From positions 62,001 through 126,000 of the forward strand of contig WGMC01000016.1 in NCBI GenBank assembly GCA_016125265.1: a DNA stretch of 64,000 nt. The letters run 5' to 3'. Position 1 is the stretch's first letter. Each line of letters opens with the position of its first letter. A program made the translations under genes and the position numbers. The DNA comes from Planctomycetaceae bacterium. Its GTDB lineage: Bacteria > Planctomycetota > UBA1135 > GCA-002686595. Shown here one piece after another: positions 1 to 7,316 of the stretch. Below the pieces are notes generated by a model, which was given only the letters and a program-made list of their open reading frames with translations, had not been told where the DNA came from and made no database searches.

Positions 1-626
1 GCAAAGTGCAGATCAAGGCGGCCGAGTTGCCGGTCGACTTCCTTTCGGTCAGCGCGCACAAGTTCCACGGTCCCAAGGGCGCCGGAGCCCTCTACGTCCG
101 CTCCGGACTGCAACTTGCCCCCCACGTGGAGGGCGGCACACAGGAAGAAGGGCGCCGAGGCGGCACCCTCAACACGCCCGGCATCGTCGGGCTGGGCCTG
201 GCGGCCGAGCTGGCGGGCGCCCACGCGGCCGACGCGGAGGCGCTGGCCCACCTCGCGGCCTTGCGGGACCGGCTGGAGAGCGGCCTGGTGGCCGCCATAC
301 CGGAGGCCCTGGTGCACGGTGCGGGTGCCATGCGGGTCGCCAACACGACGAACATCGCCTTCCCGGGCCTGCGCGGGGAGGCGCTCTTGATGCTGCTGTC
401 GGAGCTCGGCGTCTGTGTGTCGACGGGCTCGGCGTGCAGCACCCTGAAGCGCACCCCGAGTCGGGTGTTGTCCTCCATGGGATGCTGTGAGGAGGAGGCC
501 GGGGCGTCCCTGCGGTTCTCCTTGTCGCGGTTCTCCACCCAGGAGGACGTCGAACTGGCCCTCGAGCGGGTGCCCGACGCCGTAGCCCAACTGCGCGCCC
601 TCGCCCCCGGTTCCGCGGCCGTCTGA
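1..626 (+). CDS. Cysteine desulfurase (class V aminotransferase), C-terminal part
   Basis: This is the 3' part of a gene that begins before the window. The PLP-binding segment SAHKFHGPKGAGALYVR sits near the left edge; its lysine would form the Schiff base. About 120 residues later GSACSTLKRTPS carries the mobile-loop cysteine that takes the persulfide (codon 435-437). Both motifs are diagnostic of the NifS/IscS group of cysteine desulfurases, which move sulfur from L-cysteine to Fe-S assembly and thio-cofactor pathways in the cytoplasm. The remaining C-terminal domain has the expected length and ends in a normal TGA. With the N-terminus missing, IscS, NifS and specialised paralogues cannot be told apart. 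No Fe-S scaffold gene follows it. Confidence 0.93.
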   Translation, partial: KVQIKAAELPVDFLSVSAHKFHGPKGAGALYVRSGLQLAPHVEGGTQEEGRRGGTLNTPGIVGLGLAAELAGAHAADAEALAHLAALRDRLESGLVAAIPEALVHGAGAMRVANTTNIAFPGLRGEALLMLLSELGVCVSTGSACSTLKRTPSRVLSSMGCCEEEAGASLRFSLSRFSTQEDVELALERVPDAVAQLRALAPGSAAV

Positions 627-762
627 CCGGCTCCGCCGCCGTCCACCCCGCTCCCCCTGGACGAGCTTCACCCCCCCACGGGGCCGGTCCGAAACTGGCC
701 CTGGCCCTTCCGTGGGGTAGGCTACCCCTAGCCAGCCCGCCCGCCCTCCCACGCCCTTCGCA

Positions 763-1305
763 ATGTCCTCCACTCCCATCCAGGTCTACGACTCCAAGTG
801 GTCGGGGCTGCTCAGTCCCCGTCACGTGATCACTTCCGAAGGCGCCCCCGTGGGCGTGCTGGAGGTGAAACGCCAGCGGGGCCTGATCGTCGGAGGCGAG
901 TTCCGCCCCGAGAAGGGCGAGGTGCTGTTCATCCGCCGAGATCCGGGTCTGGCGCGCAGCCAATTCTCCCTTTGGACGGACGGGCGCGAGTGGCTCGGCT
1001 CGAGCCTGCGCTGGACCTCGTTCGCCCGTGAAGTGGCCATCTCGAACGGCAACAAACCCTTCCGACTCCTGCCCGTAGAGGGCTGGGGTTTCGGCTGGAG
1101 CCTCTACGCGCCCAAGTCCGGCGAGAACGCGCGCATCGTCGCTCAGCCCCTGCGCGGCACGGCCCGCCTCGAGGTCTACCGCCGGCTCGACTTCCCCCTG
1201 CTGCTGTTCTCCTACTTCCTCGGCGCCCAGATCCTGTGGGAGTCGTTCCTGCCGGGCCCGGAGCCGGAGAAGGTCAAGAGCTCCGCCGCGGCGACCGCGG
1301 TCTGA
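763..1305 (+). CDS. Hypothetical protein, possible LURP-one/scramblase-like fold
   Basis: A 180-residue protein starting MSSTPIQVYDSK and ending before the TGA at 1303. It is rich in short beta-strand-like stretches alternating with turns, such as the segments around GVLEVKRQRG and PVEGWGFGWSLY. A single hydrophobic stretch near residues 144-163 (LDFPLLLFSYFLGAQILW) could be a tail anchor or a buried helix. The strand pattern, with an early YDSKW-type segment, loosely recalls LURP-one/phospholipid-scramblase-like (tubby C-terminal fold) proteins. That is a guess from pattern only. There is no signal peptide and no clear SD. A TAGGCT hexamer lies 39 nt upstream (718-723). It stands alone between convergently unrelated functions. 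Confidence 0.72.
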   Translation: MSSTPIQVYDSKWSGLLSPRHVITSEGAPVGVLEVKRQRGLIVGGEFRPEKGEVLFIRRDPGLARSQFSLWTDGREWLGSSLRWTSFAREVAISNGNKPFRLLPVEGWGFGWSLYAPKSGENARIVAQPLRGTARLEVYRRLDFPLLLFSYFLGAQILWESFLPGPEPEKVKSSAAATAV

Positions 1306-1466
1306 AGTCGCCCCTCACGGGCGGCCCGGCGCGGATGGTCCCAGCCGACCGCCTCCGCGAGCGGGGCCGGCTCCGTCGGGCCGCGGGGGAAGGATCCGCG
1401 GCTCCGGTCGTCACTCCCACGGGGGGCCGTGGTTCTCCACGCCGCCCCCGCGCCACTCCCGAACCG

Positions 1467-1472
1467 TACATC
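1467..1472 (+). promoter_or_regulatory. Candidate -10 hexamer (TACATC) for leaderless transcription
   Basis: The hexamer TACATC ends 7 nt before the ATG at 1480, and no SD-like purine run lies between. It belongs to a recurrent set of TA-rich hexamers just upstream of start codons in this window. The call rests on position and base composition; no transcript start is known. Confidence 0.3.
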
Positions 1473-1479
1473 CGTTCCC

Positions 1480-3480
1480 ATGCGACCCGCCATCGTTCTG
1501 CCCCTCGTACTGCTCGCCGTCGCGGCTCTGGTGGCCGCCCTCTTCCTCACCGATGACAAGGGGGACGATGGGGACCGCGGCTCGGTGGTCGGTCCGGAGC
1601 CCGTGCAGGTCGAGCCGGCGACGTCCGGCACCACACCGCTCGCCCCCGCCCAGCCGCGCGCGATCGCAGAGGTCACGGAGCCGGCGGTCCAAGCCAGCGG
1701 CGCGGGCGATAGCGGTCGCTCCGCGGTGACGGGCGGCTCGGAAGGCGCCTACTCGAACGGGCTGGCCCTCGTGGTACAGGATCCCACCGGCGCGCCGCTC
1801 GAGGGCGCGCGCATCGACCTGCGCGACGACTCCGGCGGGGTGGCCCTCGGGGAGATCGCGTTGCTGCTGTCGCCGAGCCAGCCGCGCAGCCAGGTGCGGC
1901 GCACGACCACGGACGCGAAGGGCGAGGCCACCTACGAAAACCTGCCGCCGGGCCGCTACGCGGTGGCCGCCACGCACGACGAGTTCGCGCGCCAGGAGAT
2001 TGGCGGCATCTTGGTGGAGGAGACCGGCATGGCCAACGTGTCGATCAAGCTGAGCGCGGGTCTGGTGCTCGAGGGTCGCGTCACCGCCAAGGACGGGATG
2101 CCGATCCCCGGCGCGACGGTGACGCTGGTGCCCGTGCTGTTCGCGGCCCTGCCCGACGACCACCCGGCGATCCGCCGCAACACCACGACCACCGACGATC
2201 AGGGGTACTACCGCCTGGACAAACTCGACGGCGGCGCCCGCAACGCCACCGCGTCGGCCAAGGGATTTGGCAGCCGCACCCAAAGCAACCTGTTGATCTC
2301 CGAGCGCCCCGACGGCCCCATCGTGCAGGACTTCCAACTCGACCTCGGGTTCACCATCGCGGGACAGGTGGTCGGCTCCGACCGCAGCCCGATCGAGGGA
2401 GCGGAGGTGCAGGCGCTGAACTACACGGCCACGCAGAGTTCCATCGGGCGCACACGCACGGGCCCCGACGGGCGTTTCGAACTGCTCGACATGGCGCCGG
2501 GGAGCTACCAAGTGCGGGCCAGCGCCGACGGGTGGAAAGCGGAGAGTCAGCCCCGAGTCGAGGCCGGCACCACCGACGTGCTGATCGTGCTGCCCGAGCT
2601 CGGCGGCGCCCTCGGCAAGGTCAGCTCGGCCGTCACTGGAGACCCGCTGACGAACTTCGTGCTGTTCGTGCGCCGCGTGAATGTGCAGAACGGCCAACTG
2701 GGCCGTGTCGAGCGCCGCGAAGCCTTTGCCAGCCGCGACGGCACCTACCGCCTCGGTGGACTGGACGAAGGCGACTACGTGATCGAAGCCGAAGCGGCGG
2801 GCCACGCGCGCACGGCGTCGGGCCGGTTCCGCGTGGAGCAGGCGATCTTCACCCCCGGTGTGGACGTGGCGCTGACACTCGGCGGCCGTCTGCGCGGCGT
2901 GGTGGTCAGCGCGGCCACCGGCGAACCGATCGAAGGCGCCCGCATCATCACCCAAGACCAGGGCTTCGTGCGCAACCCCTTGACCGAGATGCTCGGCACC
3001 TTCGCTTCGCGCAGCACGACCGAACGCGCCGGCAAGACCAACAACAAGGGTGAGTTCGAGCTGGACCTCCTGACGGCCCACACCTACCAGATCGAGATCT
3101 CGCACCCGAAGTACGTCACCCAATCGGTGACCAACCTGACGGTCAACGACACTCCCGAGGGCACCGATGCGGGCGTGATCCGCCTGAACACCGGCGGCTT
3201 GATGCGCGGCACAGTCACTGGCCCCGCGGGCGAACCCCTGGTGGGCGCCACGGTCTCGATGACCGGCTCGCGGCCGGGCGAGACCTACACCGAGCGCACG
3301 GGTACCGACGGCCGCTTCACCATCCCGCGTGTGGCCCCCGGGCAGTACACGGTCAACGCGATGCGCAACACGACCGGCGGCAACCCATTCGAGGCGATGC
3401 TCGACATCGAAGCGACCAAACGCCAGGTCTTCATCACCGAGAACGGCGAACAGGTGGTCGACTTCCGGATCGGCGGCTGA
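1480..3480 (+). CDS. Exported protein with tandem CarboxypepD_reg (Ig-like) repeats
   Basis: A 666-residue protein. I chose the ATG at 1480 because it starts directly with a signal/anchor helix (MRPAIVLPLVLLAVAALVAALF); an in-frame start 51 nt upstream would put a Pro/Ala leader before the signal. After an acidic, low-complexity linker come about six beta-sandwich repeats. Each opens with a G-x-V-x-G pattern such as LVLEGRVTAKDG, FTIAGQVVGSD, RLRGVVVSAATG and LMRGTVTGPAG, and contains a PLEGA/PIPGA turn and a YxLxxLxxGxY segment. These are hallmarks of carboxypeptidase-regulatory-like / TonB-plug-type Ig folds, used here as extracytoplasmic modules. No catalytic domain is present. The role may be structural or surface-binding; the substrate is unknown. 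Confidence 0.85.
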   Translation: MRPAIVLPLVLLAVAALVAALFLTDDKGDDGDRGSVVGPEPVQVEPATSGTTPLAPAQPRAIAEVTEPAVQASGAGDSGRSAVTGGSEGAYSNGLALVVQDPTGAPLEGARIDLRDDSGGVALGEIALLLSPSQPRSQVRRTTTDAKGEATYENLPPGRYAVAATHDEFARQEIGGILVEETGMANVSIKLSAGLVLEGRVTAKDGMPIPGATVTLVPVLFAALPDDHPAIRRNTTTTDDQGYYRLDKLDGGARNATASAKGFGSRTQSNLLISERPDGPIVQDFQLDLGFTIAGQVVGSDRSPIEGAEVQALNYTATQSSIGRTRTGPDGRFELLDMAPGSYQVRASADGWKAESQPRVEAGTTDVLIVLPELGGALGKVSSAVTGDPLTNFVLFVRRVNVQNGQLGRVERREAFASRDGTYRLGGLDEGDYVIEAEAAGHARTASGRFRVEQAIFTPGVDVALTLGGRLRGVVVSAATGEPIEGARIITQDQGFVRNPLTEMLGTFASRSTTERAGKTNNKGEFELDLLTAHTYQIEISHPKYVTQSVTNLTVNDTPEGTDAGVIRLNTGGLMRGTVTGPAGEPLVGATVSMTGSRPGETYTERTGTDGRFTIPRVAPGQYTVNAMRNTTGGNPFEAMLDIEATKRQVFITENGEQVVDFRIGG

Positions 3481-3532
3481 CCCGGGCCAAGCTCAGACGA
3501 GCGCGGCCGGCGCCCCGGCGCCCCGGCGCCCC

Positions 3533-3596
3533 GGGGATCGGGGGATCGGGGGATCGGGGGATCGGGGGATCGGGGGATCGGGGGATCGGGGGATCG
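3533..3596 (+). repeat. 8-bp microsatellite, GGGGATCG x 8
   Basis: Eight perfect head-to-tail copies of GGGGATCG, directly preceded by a second short array of the 8-bp unit CGGCGCCC (about 3508-3532). It lies in the 157-bp gap between the convergent stop codons of the Ig-repeat protein and the Kelch gene, so length changes would not disrupt either reading frame. The copies are identical, which suggests recent slippage expansion. Confidence 0.95.
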
Positions 3597-3637
3597 GGGC
3601 GCCGGCCGCGCGGCTTCTTGCGGGACGTCGCGCGCGA

Positions 3638-5206
3638 TCAGAAGAGCACGAACATCTCCGCGGACAGGTCGAAGGCCGGTGTCACCGTTTGGGGCGCGCC
3701 GGTCGTCAGGATGCGGCGGCCCCCGTCGATCAGAACGGCGGCGCCCAGGGGGCGGGGCGCAAGTTGCACGCCGACGGTGCTCCAACCGCCACCCGGCAAG
3801 TTGGCCGATGCGATGGTCGCCGCCGCGCTGCCGCCGCCGCTCGCCAGATCGACGGTGGCGACCCCCGAGGAGAGCACGACCCGTTGGCCGTCGCCGGACA
3901 CCGACAACTGGCCGTAGGCCCGCGCCTCCGGGAAGCTCCCGAAACCCGTCCAGTTGTTGCCCGCGGGGTTGTAGACCAGGGCGTCGGAGCGGGTGTTGAA
4001 CACCTGCGTGACGACGTCCCCGTCCGCCCCGCCGGCCACCAACACTCGGCCGTCGGGCAACAGGGTCTGCGCGTGGAAGGCCCGCGCTCCGATCAGACCG
4101 GCCGCGGACCCCATGGTGTTGTTCGTGGGGTTGTAGACGCGGCAGTCCGTGGAGATCGAGGGCAGCGGAATCCCGAGGAACACCGTCACGACGAGGCCGC
4201 CACTGAGCAACACGTTGCCATTCGGGAGGCGCGTCGCCGCGTGGGCCAGCCGGCGCGCGGGCAGGTTCGCTCCGGCCGTCCACAGCCCCGTGGCCGGGTT
4301 CCAGACCCGCGTCGACTGCAGCACGTCCAGCAGACCGGCCAGGGGATCGGAGAAGTCGAAGTTCTGCGTGCCGCCCGCAACGAACACGCGGCCGTCGGCG
4401 AGCAGGGTCGCGGTGTGGGCCACGCGGGGCTCGGGCAGCACACCGGTTGCGGCGCTGGTGCCCGTCGTGGGGTTCACGACTTCGGCGCTGGCGAGCGCCA
4501 CACCGGTCGCGTCCGTGCCGCCCACGACCAACACACGTCCGTCGGCGAGCAGCGTGGCGGTGTGTGCCACGCGCTCGGCGACGAGGGTGCCGGGCAGCGT
4601 GCTGAACGCGCCGGCTTGCGGGTCGAAGAGGTACAGGCCGTTGGCGGGCAGTGTGTTGCCCGCGCCGTCGTAGGCGGTGCCGCCGGCGATCAGGACACGC
4701 CCGTCGGGCAGTGTGGTCGCGGTGTGGCCGGCCCAGCCGGCGGGCGCGGCGGCCGGGGTCGCGACGGAGCTGTTCACCGCGCCGAGCGTCACGGCTGTGC
4801 CGTTCGAGAGGTCCGCCACCAACGTCGCGACGCCGGGGAAGGTCAGGGCTTGGGCGTAGAGCGGTACGCCCGAGAGCGACGCCAGCACCGGCAGCGGAAA
4901 CGCGACCGTGCGCTGCCCCAAACCGTCGAGCACACCGAAACTCCACACGCTGGAGAGTTCGATGCCCACCGACAGGACACGCGGGTCCAAGGGGTCGAGC
5001 AGCGCGAGCGGCGTGGGGCCCGCCGACAGCGACGGCAGAAGGCCGCACAGGGCGCCGGGGGCCCCCGTGATCTGGTACGCGAGGGTCTGGCCGAGGGTGC
5101 CGCCGGTGCGCACCAACGAGACCTGCGCGTCGGCGTTCGGCAGCGGGCCGAGGGCGCCCAGCAGTGCGGCGGAGAGGGTGAAGGACGTGAGCGATTGGGT
5201 CGACAT
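3638..5206 (-). CDS. Secreted Kelch-repeat protein
   Basis: A 522-residue protein. I chose the ATG at 5206 because it starts a clean signal peptide ending near PLPNADAQ; the longer frame upstream is Arg/Ala shadow sequence. After an N-terminal beta domain of about 120 residues, at least five Kelch blades recur about every 55-60 residues with the signature HTATLLADGRVLVVGGTD. The diglycine in GG(T/A) and the conserved spacing are typical. Together they would close into a six-bladed beta-propeller. Exported Kelch proteins of this type often mediate protein or glycan contact, and a few belong to galactose-oxidase-like folds. I see no copper-site motif, so a binding role is more likely. The gene is convergent with the Ig-repeat protein and separated from it by the 8-bp microsatellite. 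Confidence 0.86.
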   Translation of the reverse strand: MSTQSLTSFTLSAALLGALGPLPNADAQVSLVRTGGTLGQTLAYQITGAPGALCGLLPSLSAGPTPLALLDPLDPRVLSVGIELSSVWSFGVLDGLGQRTVAFPLPVLASLSGVPLYAQALTFPGVATLVADLSNGTAVTLGAVNSSVATPAAAPAGWAGHTATTLPDGRVLIAGGTAYDGAGNTLPANGLYLFDPQAGAFSTLPGTLVAERVAHTATLLADGRVLVVGGTDATGVALASAEVVNPTTGTSAATGVLPEPRVAHTATLLADGRVFVAGGTQNFDFSDPLAGLLDVLQSTRVWNPATGLWTAGANLPARRLAHAATRLPNGNVLLSGGLVVTVFLGIPLPSISTDCRVYNPTNNTMGSAAGLIGARAFHAQTLLPDGRVLVAGGADGDVVTQVFNTRSDALVYNPAGNNWTGFGSFPEARAYGQLSVSGDGQRVVLSSGVATVDLASGGGSAAATIASANLPGGGWSTVGVQLAPRPLGAAVLIDGGRRILTTGAPQTVTPAFDLSAEMFVLF

Positions 5207-5282
5207 GGGGCGGGGGGCTCGGGGGCCGAGGGGGACCCGAGCGATGCTACCGGAGCGCCGCCAAGTCCGCTGGCCCTCCGCC

Positions 5283-6308
5283 TCAAAGCAGGTCCAGATC
5301 GCCCTGGCTCGGCCGCCAGGCGCGCACCAGCGAGCCAAAGGGCAACTCGCCGCAACGCGAACGCCCCGTGGGCACCAAGTGCGTGCGTGTGCGCCGCGCG
5401 CCCCGCCCGACGAGCCACGGCGCCATCGGATCGCGCCGCGCACACCAGAACGTCAGGTACTCGAGGCCCCGCTCGCGGGCTTCCTCAGCCACGACCTGCA
5501 ACGTGCACTCGCGCGCCTCCGCATCCCTTGGATCCATCAACCACTCGAGCACGTGCAGACAATCGGACGCGAGGCCGCCCGGTTGGAACACCGCCGCCGC
5601 GCGCGACGGGAGGGCGACCCAAGCGTACGACGAGCGCGGGCGGCGTTGGTAGCGCCAAGCCAGGTATTCGTTGCTCCGCGTGAGCCGGAACGCTCCGGCT
5701 TCGAGTTGCAGCGATCCGCACCAGTCGGGCAGCGCATCGCCGCCAACGCCGCGCATTGGAGCCAAGTCGACCACACTGCGCTCGACACTCGCCACGGGCA
5801 GCACGAGGCAGAGTGTGCCGCCGAGATCGCCATAACCCACGTACTTCGCACCGACGACGCGGTTCGCCGCGGAGGGCACACCCCACGCCACGATGCGGCG
5901 CCCCGCCGTGCAGTGCTGTTCGGTCCAGTGCAACATCAGCGACAGGAACAGCCGCCCGCGCACCAGCCCGCCTTCGAAACGCGGATCCACCATGTGGTCC
6001 GTGCACTGCACCGCGAGGAATCGCTCGTCGCCCCACTCCGCGTCGGCGCAGATGCCGCCGACGTGCGCCAACACGGCGCCGGATTCGACGTCCTCCACCA
6101 CGCTGGAGCAGGACGGCGGCGTCGCGCCGTACTTCCAGTTCCAATCGTCGAGGGAAAGCGGCGGCTGGCGCCCGGGTGCGGGCGGGAAGCAGTGGGCAAA
6201 GAGCTCGACCAGCGCCGGTCGATCGGCCGGCACCACATCGCGGATGCGATGGCGGCCAGCGCGGAAGGAACGAGCGAGCAGGTGAGACTCCGGCAAGGAG
6301 GGATTCAC
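5283..6308 (-). CDS. GNAT-family N-acetyltransferase
   Basis: A 341-residue protein starting at GTG. The N-terminal 170 residues read as a GNAT domain: IRDVVPADRPALVELFAHCF is the usual first helix, and GRRIVAWGVPSAANRVVGAKYVGY is the region of the acetyl-CoA pyrophosphate loop and following helix. The second half contains NEYLAWRYQRRP, a WRY-type motif seen in GNAT-like proteins of polysaccharide and lipid-modification clusters, and ends with another alpha/beta segment, so a tandem or extended GNAT fold is likely. It lies next to a CpsD-like kinase, which fits a role in modifying a surface sugar, but the substrate cannot be read from sequence. A TATAGC hexamer ends 8 nt upstream of the GTG, with no SD. 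Confidence 0.75.
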   Translation of the reverse strand: MNPSLPESHLLARSFRAGRHRIRDVVPADRPALVELFAHCFPPAPGRQPPLSLDDWNWKYGATPPSCSSVVEDVESGAVLAHVGGICADAEWGDERFLAVQCTDHMVDPRFEGGLVRGRLFLSLMLHWTEQHCTAGRRIVAWGVPSAANRVVGAKYVGYGDLGGTLCLVLPVASVERSVVDLAPMRGVGGDALPDWCGSLQLEAGAFRLTRSNEYLAWRYQRRPRSSYAWVALPSRAAAVFQPGGLASDCLHVLEWLMDPRDAEARECTLQVVAEEARERGLEYLTFWCARRDPMAPWLVGRGARRTRTHLVPTGRSRCGELPFGSLVRAWRPSQGDLDLL

Positions 6309-6316
6309 ACCAAGAG

Positions 6317-6322
6317 GCTATA
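6317..6322 (-). promoter_or_regulatory. Candidate -10 hexamer (TATAGC) before the GNAT gene
   Basis: On the minus strand TATAGC (or the overlapping TAGCCT) stands 8 (or 6) nt before the GTG start at 6308. There is no ribosome-binding sequence in between, so the mRNA would be leaderless. Confidence 0.35.
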
Positions 6323-6403
6323 CGGGCGCCTCCAAACCCGCCAGTCGCGCGCGATCCAATCGCTGGGCCTCGCGCCCGCCCCGTTGGGGCCAGTCGGCGC
6401 CGG

Positions 6404-7126
6404 TCAGCCCGCGCCGCCGCGGGGCGCGGGTGCGCCGAGGACACACACCCCCAGCACGTTGCCGCCCGTGGTCTCGAGCAGCCGCTGGGTCTCCTCGACC
6501 AGGTGGCGCTCCGTGGTCCCAAGGCGCACGACCATCAGGATGCCGTCGGTTGCGGCGCCCAGCACGCTGGGGTCCGTCAGCACGTAGGCCGGCGGCGAGT
6601 CGATCAGCACGTAGTCGTAGCGCTGTTTCCACTGGTGCAGCAGGGAGCGCATGCGGTCGACGTTGAGGGCCCGGGGCCGATCCGGCGAACCTCCCGCGGC
6701 GATGACGTCGAGGCCGCGCGCGGCCGTGCGGCGGATGGCCTGGTCGAGGCCCAGTTGGCCATCGAGCACCTCGGAAAGGCCCTGCCGGCGCGGCAGCCCG
6801 AGGTAGTGCTCGACCCCCGGCCGACGCAGGTCTGCGTCGACCACCAGAATGCGCGAGCGAGGACGCTCCGCCAGTGCCAGCCCCAGGTTGAGCGTCGCCA
6901 CGGTTTTGCCCTCGCCCTCCACGGCGCTCGTCACCAGGATCGTGCGCGGCGCTCCGTCGGGATTGAGGGCCACCAGCGAACTGCGCAGGCGCCGGTACTG
7001 TTCCGCTGGCGCCGACAGGGGCTGCGTGTAGACCACCAACTCCTCGTGGCGGATCGGCAGGTCCAGGCCCTCGTCCACCTGGGGCGGATCGAAGGCGGCG
7101 GGCGGGAGTGTGGGGTCTTTGGCCAT
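6404..7126 (-). CDS. CpsD/CapB-family BY-kinase-type ATPase
   Basis: A 240-residue cytoplasmic P-loop protein of the bacterial tyrosine kinase / MinD-like type. Visible motifs are the N-terminal AEQYRRLRSSL helix typical of CpsD/Wzc kinase domains, the Walker A TSAVEGEGKT, the Walker A' ILVVDADLRRP and the Walker B VLIDSPPAYVLTD. Such proteins normally pair with a Wzz-type membrane activator and control exopolysaccharide polymerisation and export. Neither Wzz nor a polymerase is in this window. The C-terminus ends LGAPAPRGGAG without the tyrosine cluster that CpsD kinases autophosphorylate, so it may act as an ATPase switch or have its phosphosites elsewhere. The flanking GNAT gene is the only possible polysaccharide neighbour. 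Confidence 0.85.
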   Translation of the reverse strand: MAKDPTLPPAAFDPPQVDEGLDLPIRHEELVVYTQPLSAPAEQYRRLRSSLVALNPDGAPRTILVTSAVEGEGKTVATLNLGLALAERPRSRILVVDADLRRPGVEHYLGLPRRQGLSEVLDGQLGLDQAIRRTAARGLDVIAAGGSPDRPRALNVDRMRSLLHQWKQRYDYVLIDSPPAYVLTDPSVLGAATDGILMVVRLGTTERHLVEETQRLLETTGGNVLGVCVLGAPAPRGGAG

Positions 7127-7316
7127 CGGACTCGAGGAGAGGATCGGGAGCGGGGGCGCCGCTAGCCAACAAAAAGGAGCGCGACTCCACGGGTTGGGGC
7201 CAGGACCGGGGACGGCGCGCCGAAAAGGGCACGCGCCCCCCGCGACTACCTAACCGACCGGAGCACCCCGAACCAGTCACGTCACGGTGACATCGCCGTC
7301 CGGAAAGGGCGCGGGT

